Source: Pseudolachnospira sp051055405 (lineage in GTDB: Bacteria; Bacillota; Clostridia; Lachnospirales; Lachnospiraceae). Taken from it: a DNA stretch of 64,000 nt. Shown here piece after piece: positions 34,167-43,662 of this stretch. Position 1 is the stretch's first letter. Every line of letters starts with the position of its first letter. A program made the position numbers and the translations under genes. Under the pieces are notes generated by a model, which did no database searches, was not told where the DNA came from, and worked only from the letters and a program-made list of their open reading frames with translations. Location of the stretch: assembly GCF_051055405.1 (NCBI RefSeq), contig NZ_CP167068.1, positions 1,178,001 to 1,242,000 on the forward strand. The letters run 5' to 3'.

Positions 34167-35102
34167 CTATCCTTTCGATGCGTTTTTGACAAGAGCGGAG
34201 AAGGTAGCCGGTCCGCAGCGTCCGTCCACGGTCAGGCTGTATCGCTTTTGGAATTGACGGATGGCTGTTTCGCAGCCGGGACCGCAATGGCCGTCAAAAC
34301 CGTTGGGATTCAGACCGTGGCCGTAGAGAAGCCCTTGTACAAGAAAGGCAGGAGTTCCCTGCACTCCCCGGCAAACGGTGTGATAGGCCTTGCGGGAGGC
34401 AGGGCCAAAGCTTCCGTCTACCGCAAGTCCAGCATGGTAAGTTTCGTTGAGATATTCCTGCATGGCCATCACCGCAGCTTTTTTTGTGCGAGGGCCGCAG
34501 CTTCCGTCCACTTCTAAGCCGATTTTCAGGCGGTCATTTAACCAACACTGAAATTTTTGAACGGGAGAGAGGGTTCGGATTTCTTCTTCCGCGGAAAGAT
34601 CATCCTCAGAGGAATCTTCCGCAAGAAAGCGGATGACGCAGATCAGCCCTTTGTTTTTCAGCGTGGCGGAGCGGGAAGGCGTGGACTGACGTTTGGCGCA
34701 GTAGGAGGCCATATCCTTTACGGTACCTCCCATGCCGGAGCCATGGCCAAAGCACTTTCCATCGCCGATATAGATTTCCACATGCCCCACGCCCTGTGGG
34801 CGGCTGGCGTCATTTCCACGAAAATAGAGGTGATCGCCGATTTCCATCTTCGTTTCGTCTGGAATCCCGCCCCGGATTTCCATGGGAACCTGCTTTCCCA
34901 GAGGGGATTTTATCTGGGCTCCGGTGTAGTCCCCGATGCGAAGGCCAAACAGCTTTTTCAGCCAGTAGTAAGGGGTGGAAGAGCAGTCGCCCCAGCCGGA
35001 CTCGACCAAAAGGCGTTTGGAATCGGACTGAGAGTATTGATTTTTCTTTTCGCGGCTCAAAAGAGCCGCGCGGTAGATCGAACGTTTTTCTTGAATTGTC
35101 AT
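34167..35102 (-). CDS. Endolysin: NlpC/P60-type hydrolase with peptidoglycan-binding repeats
   Basis: A 311-residue lysin. The catalytic domain occupies residues ~1-160, with the cysteine in GWGDCSSTPYYWLKK near residue 40 and the histidine in GVGHVEIYIGDG near residue 105, as in NlpC/P60 or CHAP-like peptidases. From about residue 180 there are three peptidoglycan-binding-type repeats, each with an LxVDGxxGPxT-like core (EVDGSCGPRT, AVDGSFGPAS, TVDGRCGPAT). No signal peptide is present, so it needs the holin for export. It would cut cell-wall peptides at lysis. Confidence 0.9.
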   Translation of the reverse strand: MTIQEKRSIYRAALLSREKKNQYSQSDSKRLLVESGWGDCSSTPYYWLKKLFGLRIGDYTGAQIKSPLGKQVPMEIRGGIPDETKMEIGDHLYFRGNDASRPQGVGHVEIYIGDGKCFGHGSGMGGTVKDMASYCAKRQSTPSRSATLKNKGLICVIRFLAEDSSEDDLSAEEEIRTLSPVQKFQCWLNDRLKIGLEVDGSCGPRTKKAAVMAMQEYLNETYHAGLAVDGSFGPASRKAYHTVCRGVQGTPAFLVQGLLYGHGLNPNGFDGHCGPGCETAIRQFQKRYSLTVDGRCGPATFSALVKNASKG

Positions 35103-35124
35103 ATGGTATTCTCCTATATTAAGA

Positions 35125-37824
35125 TTATTTTTCGGAAGGAACCAGCTTGGCCAGCTGTTCCTTTAAGGATTCCACTTCCGTCATCAGAGACTGAATCGCG
35201 GAGATCATCGGGGCGATAAATTCATCGTAGCGCAGGCCATAGGTGTACTCCCCTTCGATGGGGATGGACTGGATCTGGCCGTTCTCATCCTCCTGCTCCA
35301 CGTACTTGGGGGACTTGATAAAGCCGGCAAAGTCCGTGGAATCTATCCCCAGTTCCTCCATCACGTCCTCTACTTCCTGGGAGATTAAGCCCCAGTGGGT
35401 ACGGTTTGATGTGGATTCAATGAATTTGTAGGTCTTGGTGGATAATTTTTTGATGAACTGTTTGGCCAGCTCCGCGTCCATGTTTTTGATCTCTTTCTTT
35501 TCGTTTCGGTCGGACGTGTTGATGGTTCCGGATCTGGCGAAGAGCTGATCCCAGCGTTTGCTGTCGCTGCCAAGGCTCATATAGCCGCTGACATCCGGGC
35601 AGAAGGCCCAGCGGTTATCCAATACCCCATAGAAAATGTAGTAGTTGGTTTCATTGGACGCGCCAAAGTACATGCGCTGATCTTGGCTGCAATAGATGCG
35701 TCCGCCTTTGTTCGTGGCGTTCCAGTAGAAGCCGCGGTTAAAAGGGATCAGGACATTTCCGCTCAAGGTTCCGCCGGATAAGGGCAGATAACTGTGCGTG
35801 TGGGAAGCCGCGGCATAATTGTGGGTGTGGGAGGCCGCGGCGTAGTTATGGGAATGGGAAGAGGCGGCGTATTTGCTGGATAAAAGGGTTCCGTTCTCCT
35901 TGACGCCTCCGCTGGCTGCCAAATTTAAGGTGTTGCTTCCATCGGCGATGATTCGCGCCGTGTAGTCCGAGGTGGAGTTGTTGTGGTGGAAGTCGATGTG
36001 TGGGGTCGCCTGGTAGAGTTCCAGCCCATTTTTCGCTACCAGGGAGTCAGCTACCTCCAGTGTTTTATAGAAATGGCTGTCGAAATTGACCTCCAATCCA
36101 TTTCCGACGGAGCCTTTTCCCAGGGCAATTCCCTGATCGCCCTTAAAGTCGAGCAGATAAAAGAGCGATTGGATGCTGACGGTTTTTGTATCGGCTGCCG
36201 CATTGCCGTTTGCGCTGTCATAGATTTCCAGGCGGAAGGAATAGGATTTTTCCGTGGAAAAAGCGGCGTTGGCGGAGCCATTTGGAATGATCCAGTCCGT
36301 CAGAGAGACCGTTTGGGTTTCCGCGGCGTCTGCCTCGCCGGTGTAACTGGCGACGGACAGTACGGTGCTGCCGTAGACCAGTTTGACGGCAGCGGAATTG
36401 GTATACGTCTCGCTGGCCGGTTTAAAATAAGACGCGGTGTAACTGATTTTGCAGTTCGCGTTGCCATCTCCGCAGCGCTCCACCTGAAAGCTGGTGATCT
36501 TTGGCATTTCATAGTTGGAAACCTGGATGGTTTTGGTCGCCGTCTTGGAATAGCCGCGGGTATCTTCCAGGTAATACACGATCGTATAGGTACCGGCGGA
36601 GGAAAGCGGCACGTTGGAAAACGAATTCCCGTAGCTGGTTCCATTGATGGTGATTCTCTGGGTTTTGACGCCGGCCCCATATTTTACCGAGGCGTTGGAG
36701 AAGGAGCCGGAAATCGTGGAACGGCCTTTCAAATAGTAACCGTTTTGCGTATTTCCCGGCGATAAAACCTCGGTGAAGGAAGGTGTATAATCTAGATTGG
36801 AAGGCAGGGAGAGGGTCAGGTTCGCCGAGGAAGAGCCGATCAGGGTCGTGCCGCAGTAGGTGGACACGGTGACGGTTCCTGTGCCGCTCTTTGCAGAAGG
36901 GATCGCCGAGGCGTAAGTGCTGACGCTCGGCGAAAAGGCATAGGAGCTGGCGCTGCCTGTGGCGATCGTGGCAATTTGACTGGAAATCTGGCCAAAAGCG
37001 AAGCTGACTTTATAATTCAGATAATTGCTTTTTCGGGCAATGTTCACGGTGGTGGAGCTTCCCATGGCAATATTGGCGGAACTAAGGGACAGGGAGGCGG
37101 CAGGAATCTTAGCCGTGAACGTCGTAGACTTTGCTCCGATGACATTGCTGACCGTGCCGCTGTAGGTCAGCATGTGGGTGGTTACCGTGACCGAAGACAG
37201 GTTTTTCTGGTACATGTACTGGACGATGGACCAGGGCACAGTGGCCGTTAAGGTCGTGTCCACGCCGTCCTGGAGGAAGACCGTCGCATCTAGGTTGTTG
37301 GCGTCCTTGACCGTCATGGAAATCCGGTGTTTAAAAGCGGATGAATACCGGGTGATGGAGTAGGACTGGCTTTGCCCGAGATAGAGGGAGCTGGAGCCGA
37401 TGGAGAAGGTGGAGCCCCGCGGGATGGAGTTGCAGACGTGGCTTCCGCTTACCTCCAGGGGACTGATGCTGCTGGAGTAGGAGTTGGTGTATTTGGCGGA
37501 AAAGGAGAACGTCTTGGTACCGTCTCCATTGTGGCCTACGACAGTGGTGCCGGAGGCCAGGATATAGGCGTTTCCTTCTCCATTGGGGGCTTTTACGGTT
37601 CCGATGTCGGTCGAGTTGAAGACTTCACTGCCGTTGATGGAGACGACTACGTGGTTTCCCTCTTTACGGGAATAGCTGCTTTGATAGCTGTCGTTCCGGT
37701 ATAGGCCGAAGGCCCAGGTGATGGTGGAGGAGTTGGCGTTGACATTGTTGGATTCAACGATGGCAAATTTCCCCATATAAGCAGAGTTGGAGCTTGAGGG
37801 GTTGTAATAATTGTAACTACTCAT
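35125..37824 (-). CDS. Tail tip / fibre protein, DUF859-like with S74 chaperone domain
   Basis: An 899-residue protein. The N-terminal ~550 residues are Ser/Thr/Asn-rich beta repeats like the DUF859 proteins of streptococcal siphophages. Near residues 655-690 three copies of an ASHTHNYA-type histidine repeat lead to LPLSGGTLSGN, a common tail-fibre element. The C-terminus (about 790-899) is an intramolecular chaperone domain of the endosialidase (S74) type: SDRNEKKEI, then WGLISQEVEDV and a terminal coiled coil. S74 domains fold trimeric fibres and usually cut themselves off, so the mature fibre would be shorter. Confidence 0.87.
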   Translation of the reverse strand: MSSYNYYNPSSSNSAYMGKFAIVESNNVNANSSTITWAFGLYRNDSYQSSYSRKEGNHVVVSINGSEVFNSTDIGTVKAPNGEGNAYILASGTTVVGHNGDGTKTFSFSAKYTNSYSSSISPLEVSGSHVCNSIPRGSTFSIGSSSLYLGQSQSYSITRYSSAFKHRISMTVKDANNLDATVFLQDGVDTTLTATVPWSIVQYMYQKNLSSVTVTTHMLTYSGTVSNVIGAKSTTFTAKIPAASLSLSSANIAMGSSTTVNIARKSNYLNYKVSFAFGQISSQIATIATGSASSYAFSPSVSTYASAIPSAKSGTGTVTVSTYCGTTLIGSSSANLTLSLPSNLDYTPSFTEVLSPGNTQNGYYLKGRSTISGSFSNASVKYGAGVKTQRITINGTSYGNSFSNVPLSSAGTYTIVYYLEDTRGYSKTATKTIQVSNYEMPKITSFQVERCGDGNANCKISYTASYFKPASETYTNSAAVKLVYGSTVLSVASYTGEADAAETQTVSLTDWIIPNGSANAAFSTEKSYSFRLEIYDSANGNAAADTKTVSIQSLFYLLDFKGDQGIALGKGSVGNGLEVNFDSHFYKTLEVADSLVAKNGLELYQATPHIDFHHNNSTSDYTARIIADGSNTLNLAASGGVKENGTLLSSKYAASSHSHNYAAASHTHNYAAASHTHSYLPLSGGTLSGNVLIPFNRGFYWNATNKGGRIYCSQDQRMYFGASNETNYYIFYGVLDNRWAFCPDVSGYMSLGSDSKRWDQLFARSGTINTSDRNEKKEIKNMDAELAKQFIKKLSTKTYKFIESTSNRTHWGLISQEVEDVMEELGIDSTDFAGFIKSPKYVEQEDENGQIQSIPIEGEYTYGLRYDEFIAPMISAIQSLMTEVESLKEQLAKLVPSEK

Positions 37825-37839
37825 GGTTTCACATCCTTT

Positions 37840-40800
37840 TTATGAATTTTTAAATGAAAGGGAAAGGTGCTCGCTAAAGCTGCCAGATTCTTCGAGGGAC
37901 ATCCTCTTTTCCCAGACATAATTCCCGATCTGAAGAGAATCGGAAACAGTGGAATTTTGTACATGGGATTCCGCAACCCGGAGTTTGCGGGAGGTGAAAT
38001 AAGCGTAAACGCTCCCTTCCGCCGCCAGGTTTTCCAGCTCTTCCTCCGAAAAGCCAGTCCGCTCCGCTGTCCAGATCGGATCTTTGGAAAGAATCATCGC
38101 GTCCGCGCAGATCGTCAGAACAAAGGAATTGTTATTGAGTTCGGACAGCAGGAAACTGACATGCCGATCGTCCAGCTCCAGCGTATTCTGGATGTGAGCA
38201 AGACTTCCCTGGCTTTGGGCGGATTCGGATAGATACCGCCGGATGCGATTGTATTCGGAGAGCACGGACAAAAAGGCGGTATAGGTAGTTTGGATTTCAT
38301 CGTAGCTGCCAGCAAAATCGAAATCCTGAGAATCTTTCTCCTGGTAAGCGCTGAGAAAGCTTGAGATGAGCTGGATGATCCGATCGCAGTAGCCTTCCTC
38401 CGCGTCAGTCTGATAAGAGGTAAGGAGAAGCTGAAGCCTGTCCTGATATGCCGCGCCGTAAGTGCTGTTCTGATAAGCGGCGTTTTTGTATTCCGCCGGA
38501 ATCGTATCGAGGTCCAGCTGATTGTCTAGGATTTCATTTTTCTTTAGCTCCAAGGCAGAGAGCAGAGAGGCGACCTTGCTGACATTCAGGGTATCGCTTT
38601 TCAGCTGTCCCGTGATGTCTTCCGCGGTAGACGACTGATAAATTTCCGTGTAGCGTTGAAGTGCTTCTTTGTAGAGCGTGAATTTCTGGTCGATGTCCGC
38701 TTTTTCTTCCAGAGTAACGACACGATCCTGGGAGACCTGGCGGACGGCGTCGGTCAGATTTTCATAAGCGGTGTCGTATTGATCCTTGATCTCGTCTAAG
38801 CTTTGACGCGTAACCTCTGTAATATTTTCCTTTCCGGTCAGGGAGACATATTCCTGATCGATGCGGGTCTTGTCGGTGCTGAGATAATTGAGCTGCTGGG
38901 ACAAGATCAAAATTTCGCTTTCGCTGATGATTCCGTCCCGGAAAGAAGAGTTGACTGCGTTCTCAAATTGAAAGAGGGTCTGCTGTGTCTGGTAGGATTC
39001 ATAGTACAGCTTCGTCTTAAAGGAACACTGGAATTCCAGGGGAAGCCGCTCGGTTACATAGAGAACGTCCGGGGCTTCATAGGAGCGGAGATTGCGCAGG
39101 GCGTCCTGCTCTGCTTTGGCAAAGATCTGAAAGACCGGCGTTTCCAGGGGGTATTGAACCATCAGGGGAACGCTGCTGCTTTGGCAGGAGGTCAGCCAGC
39201 TTTGGAAATCTTCCGCGGAAGAAAAGCGGGAATCCCGGAAGCATAAGCGAGGCTTTTCCTCCGGGGAGGCGCTTTCCGATAAATAGACGGAAATGTCTTC
39301 GCCAGAGTCCGACGCAGCCCCGGCGTAATAGTTGGAAAGACAGGTTCCGGATGCAGCTGCCGCCAGAGGAGGCGTGAAAGAGAACACGCCGTCTTGATAA
39401 GCGATTGCTTCTTCCCCGGTAAAGGTGTGAGCGTGGATGCGCCGGAGGATACCGAATTCCCCGTCCTGCTCGACGATTTCATCCTTTTCCTCTCCCAGGG
39501 AGCGCAAAGGCTCGGAGAGAGGAAGTTTCACTTTTTGAATCAGAGGAGCCAGCGAAGCGGCATTTTCCGATGTGAGATCCTCCGGGGCAGGAGTCCAGAT
39601 GGTATGTTCCACGGCCCCCAGTTCCAGCTTGGGTTCGTTGACCAAAATGCTGCCGCTGTTTGATTGGCAGGTAAGCGTGATGGATTTGATGGATTGGCCG
39701 GACAGCTCAAAACTTTCCTGGATGCGGAACTCTTCCAGATCGTCCTCCGCCGGCTCATATAGACAGGAAAAGGTTTCCGATCCCTCTTCCCGATACTCTA
39801 CCTGACAGGTGACTCCAGCATGAACGGAAGTGGAAGCAGCTAAAGACTGCCGGTGAATCCGGCAGGACAGCGTGATGCTTTTTTCTTCCCTGCCTTCCAG
39901 GATGTCGGGGAGATCCGGCTGGACAGATAAGTTGACCTCCGGATGAGTTTCATCCGTTGCGGCGGATTGGCTTTCCAGGATAAAATTCCGGTTTGCCTTG
40001 CTGCAGATCAGTTCCAGATATCCGCAGTCCCCGACGCTTGCGATCGGATACCAGGCTCCCGGCGTGCTGGGGGTGATTTCCTGGATGCTGTTTCCCAGTA
40101 AGGATTCCAGCCGCACGCATCCGTCAGCCTGAGCATGGAGGCAGAGAACCTGGTTTTCTTCCGACGTATGGGTGCAGAGATTTTCCACGTCCTTTTTGGA
40201 TTCGGTGATCGTATCCGTCTTAATATTTTCCAGATACTGTTCCAGAGTGATGCCGCTGCTGCTTCCTCCGGCGTTTAGATGAAAGGAGTTGACGTCGATA
40301 GTCAGACCGGAGCCGGGGATCAGCTGAAGGTTGGGCGTCAGGATGGAGCCGTCAGCCCCCAGATACGTGCCTTCCAGAACACGCGTATTGTCCTCGCTTT
40401 TTCGGAAGTGTGGGCTTCGCAGCGCCCCGGCGTCAATGACCCACTGGCCGATGGTAGCGCCTAAGGCGTACAGGTCGTCTACCAGAACCGTATCGGCGAT
40501 GAGGCCGTACTTCTGGGAAATACTTCCATCGGCGTTTTTGATCTCGATCTTTCCCAGGGCGCTTCGGATGGTTTTCCAGTAATCGTCGGTAAACAGAATC
40601 TTGTTTTTCTGGATTAAGATCTGCTCCGGTTCGAAATCGCCGGCGGTTTTCCTCGACCGCCCCCATAAGCCGTAACGGTCGATGGTGATTTCCTGATTGT
40701 CGTCGTTGTAGATGCCCGCGAGGGCGGCGTTGAGACCGTGCTGAATCATTTCCTGGATGAACTGATAGGCGGAGTCGTAGTTGTCTTTTTGGGCGGCGAT

Positions 40801-42612
40801 GGACTGAAAGCTGGCCGCGGCGCTGGTGGCGCTGCCGATCTGCCGCCCGATGTCGTCGACCATCTTGTCGCTTTCGACCCGGTCGGCAAAGGTAAGGCGC
40901 AGTTCTTCCGGCTTTTCATAGGGGATTTCCGCCCCGATGATGCGGATTTTTTCCGCGTAGCCTTCGTGCATCTCCAGCGTCATGAAGTTTCCCAGTTCCA
41001 GGGTTTCTCTGGAAAAATCAAAATCCTTACGCAGGGCCGGATTGAAAATCGTGCAGTTCCAGGTCACATGGGGGCGGCAGTTCTTGTTCAGCTCCTTTTC
41101 CGCCTGGGCGAGGAGCTCTCTGGTAATCTCCATCCGGTTGGCGTAGGAGTCCAAGTCTGTGGCAAAATAGTTGTCGTTGGAGTATTCCTCTTCGCGGATA
41201 AAGGATTGAAGCTCATTCCACGAGGCGAGTACCTGGGAAGAAAGCGCTTCTCCGGACAATCCTTCCGAGGAAAAATATTCCCGAAGGCGTGTGCGGATAT
41301 CGCAGCTTTGGCGAAGCTGGGCCTTTTGCTGATTGACCGTCTGAATCTCCGCATTCAAGGCGTCGATCTGGCTTTTTCGCTGATCAAGAGCGGCGCGGGA
41401 AGCGTCCAGAATCCGTAGGATCTGTTCATAAGGAGCGTCTTTGGTGTGTCCCTCCTGCACCCGGACGGACTTGGCTTCCTCGTAGGCGTCATAGATGGCT
41501 TGCAGGTAAGCTTGCCCGTAATTGAACCGCTTTTCCGCCGGCACGGACGAGGCGTACGTCGTCCAGGAAAAGGCGGCGGTTAACTCCGAGGCGGAGAGTT
41601 GGTTCAGTTCAGCGAGGGTTCCATCTTCCTCTTTGGTCTGGCTTTGGGGGGTGGAGTGAAGATATTCCTGGAGGAGCGTGTTTTTTTCGTCCCAGACCAG
41701 CAGCTTTTGGCTGTAGCTTTCGGAGACCTGGTTATAATAGGCCACGTAGGCTTTCCAGGCGTCGATGGTTTCCTGGCTCATGTACTGGGGCGTTAAGAAG
41801 TAGTCCAGGCGGATCAGCTGGCCGGAAGGGGCGGGAACCACGTCCTCCGTGTAGATGCCCTCGCCTCCGGATACCCGGAGCGCTGTGACGATAGCATCCT
41901 CGTCGGTCTCGATCTGAATCTGTTGGTTCAGGTTCTCAAAGGAAGCGTAGATGCCGGTGTCTCTGCCGTAGTCAGAGAGCAGATAGCAGGTGATGGTCCG
42001 TTCTTCCTTTCCGTAGAGGAACAAAAGCTCATATTCTTCCTGGAGGCTGATCAGAAAGCTGCGGACGCTCTGACGCGTCAGGTCGTAGGTGGGATAGCGG
42101 CCGCACAGCTTCGCGTATTCTTCGGAAGCGCCGCCCATTTGCAGGCTCCATCCGGTGCCGGATAAGGCCCGGTGCAGGATACTGTGTTCCCGGTCCGATT
42201 CGTCAAAGAGATGGGAGCGCACATAATTTCCCTCCGCGTCGGTTTCGTCCCCTTCTTCAAAGGTGTTTACCTGGAAATCATCCAGGTACCGGGAATCTAG
42301 TTCCGTCTCCCAGGAAGTACCGGAGACCTTTTTTACCTCCCGGCCGTCGGAGGAGGTCTCCACCGAGATGGAGAAGTGGCCGTGGGGCGGGAGATAGACG
42401 AGTTGGAGCGTTTCCAGGGCGTCGTAGCAGGGATTTTCTTTTCCCTGATAGAGACGGGGAACCTCAAAGGAAACTGTATTGAAATCGTTTAGATTTTCCG
42501 TGACGGTAAGGCCTGTCACAAAGAGCAGGCCGATGGTTTCCAGGTTCCTTTTTTGCAGGTATACGTCCGGAACCTGGATATTTCCTTTTGCATCATAGTG
42601 AAAAAGACTCAT
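37840..42612 (-). CDS. Tail-associated protein (Tal / phage minor structural protein)
   Basis: A 1590-residue protein directly after the Dit gene (1-nt gap). The N-terminal ~400 residues have the Tal/gp27-like hub pattern (TGLTVTENLNDFNTVSFEVP, then TSWETELDSRYLD and the EEYELLFLYGKEERTITCYL segment). The middle and C-terminal parts are long helical and beta regions typical of elongated Tal extensions. No obvious lysin domain is present. It would form the tip hub below Dit and carry the downstream fibres. Confidence 0.85.
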   Translation of the reverse strand: MSLFHYDAKGNIQVPDVYLQKRNLETIGLLFVTGLTVTENLNDFNTVSFEVPRLYQGKENPCYDALETLQLVYLPPHGHFSISVETSSDGREVKKVSGTSWETELDSRYLDDFQVNTFEEGDETDAEGNYVRSHLFDESDREHSILHRALSGTGWSLQMGGASEEYAKLCGRYPTYDLTRQSVRSFLISLQEEYELLFLYGKEERTITCYLLSDYGRDTGIYASFENLNQQIQIETDEDAIVTALRVSGGEGIYTEDVVPAPSGQLIRLDYFLTPQYMSQETIDAWKAYVAYYNQVSESYSQKLLVWDEKNTLLQEYLHSTPQSQTKEEDGTLAELNQLSASELTAAFSWTTYASSVPAEKRFNYGQAYLQAIYDAYEEAKSVRVQEGHTKDAPYEQILRILDASRAALDQRKSQIDALNAEIQTVNQQKAQLRQSCDIRTRLREYFSSEGLSGEALSSQVLASWNELQSFIREEEYSNDNYFATDLDSYANRMEITRELLAQAEKELNKNCRPHVTWNCTIFNPALRKDFDFSRETLELGNFMTLEMHEGYAEKIRIIGAEIPYEKPEELRLTFADRVESDKMVDDIGRQIGSATSAAASFQSIAAQKDNYDSAYQFIQEMIQHGLNAALAGIYNDDNQEITIDRYGLWGRSRKTAGDFEPEQILIQKNKILFTDDYWKTIRSALGKIEIKNADGSISQKYGLIADTVLVDDLYALGATIGQWVIDAGALRSPHFRKSEDNTRVLEGTYLGADGSILTPNLQLIPGSGLTIDVNSFHLNAGGSSSGITLEQYLENIKTDTITESKKDVENLCTHTSEENQVLCLHAQADGCVRLESLLGNSIQEITPSTPGAWYPIASVGDCGYLELICSKANRNFILESQSAATDETHPEVNLSVQPDLPDILEGREEKSITLSCRIHRQSLAASTSVHAGVTCQVEYREEGSETFSCLYEPAEDDLEEFRIQESFELSGQSIKSITLTCQSNSGSILVNEPKLELGAVEHTIWTPAPEDLTSENAASLAPLIQKVKLPLSEPLRSLGEEKDEIVEQDGEFGILRRIHAHTFTGEEAIAYQDGVFSFTPPLAAAASGTCLSNYYAGAASDSGEDISVYLSESASPEEKPRLCFRDSRFSSAEDFQSWLTSCQSSSVPLMVQYPLETPVFQIFAKAEQDALRNLRSYEAPDVLYVTERLPLEFQCSFKTKLYYESYQTQQTLFQFENAVNSSFRDGIISESEILILSQQLNYLSTDKTRIDQEYVSLTGKENITEVTRQSLDEIKDQYDTAYENLTDAVRQVSQDRVVTLEEKADIDQKFTLYKEALQRYTEIYQSSTAEDITGQLKSDTLNVSKVASLLSALELKKNEILDNQLDLDTIPAEYKNAAYQNSTYGAAYQDRLQLLLTSYQTDAEEGYCDRIIQLISSFLSAYQEKDSQDFDFAGSYDEIQTTYTAFLSVLSEYNRIRRYLSESAQSQGSLAHIQNTLELDDRHVSFLLSELNNNSFVLTICADAMILSKDPIWTAERTGFSEEELENLAAEGSVYAYFTSRKLRVAESHVQNSTVSDSLQIGNYVWEKRMSLEESGSFSEHLSLSFKNS

Positions 42613-42613
42613 A

Positions 42614-43408
42614 TTAGATACCTACCTTTCTGGGCTCCCGATAAGTCAGCGTCAGAGAAGCGTTTCCTTCGATCTTCCATTCGTTGACGCCGTCGGCCAG
42701 GGAAATCCAATTTTTATCGAAATCATCCAGGATGGAATGGGAAGGCAGAGAGGTTAAAAGGCCGGAACCGGTTTTTTCCATGGTCAAAATCTCGCCGGCA
42801 GAGAGGTTGTAGAAACGGGAAAACGAGCCGTTGGTACAATTTTTCAGGGAGACGTTTCCGGCTGCGCCGGCGGTGAGAATGATACGGGGATAGATGGGAT
42901 CCGGGGAATCCGAGCAGACGTCGAAGTCCGTGGTTCCGGTGGACAAGGTCCGGGTGATCGGGGCGGAAAAGCCAAAGGGCGCGTCGGCGGTGAATTCTGC
43001 GGTAAAGCCGATGCAGTTGCCGCCCAACATTTCCTTTTCCAGGCTGGTCACATGGACAAAATAGGAGATGTGAAAGAAATCATCCCAGTCGGAATCAAAA
43101 TCTTCGAAGTGAAATTCCTGAAAGTCCGGGCAAAAGGTCAGCCATTTTGCCAGCCGGCGTTCTTCCTCAAGGGAGAAAAAATGATCGGGGCCGCAGGGCT
43201 TTCCAAAGGAGATCGTAAAGGTGATCGGAGCTTCGTATTTGCTGCCCGCCATCTGCCAGCGGTAGTGGGCCGGAGGCTTCTCCGCCGTATAGGTGGGGAC
43301 GTAGGGAAGCGATATTTTCACTTCCCCGCCGCCGTCAAAAGAGCAAAGGCGAAGGCCAAGGTTTTTGAGGGATTGGCCGCCGAACACAAAACTTTTTGCT
43401 GTTGTCAT
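42614..43408 (-). CDS. Distal tail protein (Dit)
   Basis: A 264-residue protein with the Dit pattern: an N-terminal beta domain (SFVFGGQSLKNLGL, then GPDHFFSLEEERRLAKWL near residue 90 and FTADAPFGFSAPIT near 160) and a galectin-like C-terminal half. Dit hexamers close the tail tube and anchor the hub. The ATG at 43408 follows AAGGAGG; an upstream in-frame start is inside the preceding gene. It stands between tape measure and Tal, the standard siphovirus order. Confidence 0.87.
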   Translation of the reverse strand: MTTAKSFVFGGQSLKNLGLRLCSFDGGGEVKISLPYVPTYTAEKPPAHYRWQMAGSKYEAPITFTISFGKPCGPDHFFSLEEERRLAKWLTFCPDFQEFHFEDFDSDWDDFFHISYFVHVTSLEKEMLGGNCIGFTAEFTADAPFGFSAPITRTLSTGTTDFDVCSDSPDPIYPRIILTAGAAGNVSLKNCTNGSFSRFYNLSAGEILTMEKTGSGLLTSLPSHSILDDFDKNWISLADGVNEWKIEGNASLTLTYREPRKVGI

Positions 43409-43412
43409 AAGA

Positions 43413-43640
43413 TTACCTCCTTTCCTCGGAGACCAGAGCCTTCCAGTCTTCACGGATGGCTAAGATCTCTCGATATTTTGCGCCGCTGGCGCGTTTGATT
43501 TCCTGGGCCTCCTGGAGTACTTCCCGGAGTTCCCGAAGTGCGGTCCTGCAGGCCTCGTGGCCCTCGGCAAGACGTTGGTTTTCCCGGCGGAGACGTTCGT
43601 TGTCCGCCTCTAGGATGGCTATTTTTTCTTTTAAAGTCAT
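43413..43640 (-). CDS. Small coiled-coil protein
   Basis: A 75-residue, highly charged, nearly all-helical protein (KEKIAILEADNERLRRENQRLAEG at the start). It has a good GGAGG site and lies between the tape-measure and Dit genes. It could be a scaffold or chaperone for tape-measure packing; no family was recognised. Confidence 0.65.
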   Translation of the reverse strand: MTLKEKIAILEADNERLRRENQRLAEGHEACRTALRELREVLQEAQEIKRASGAKYREILAIREDWKALVSEERR

Positions 43641-43662
43641 GTGAAAATCCTCCTTATAGAAG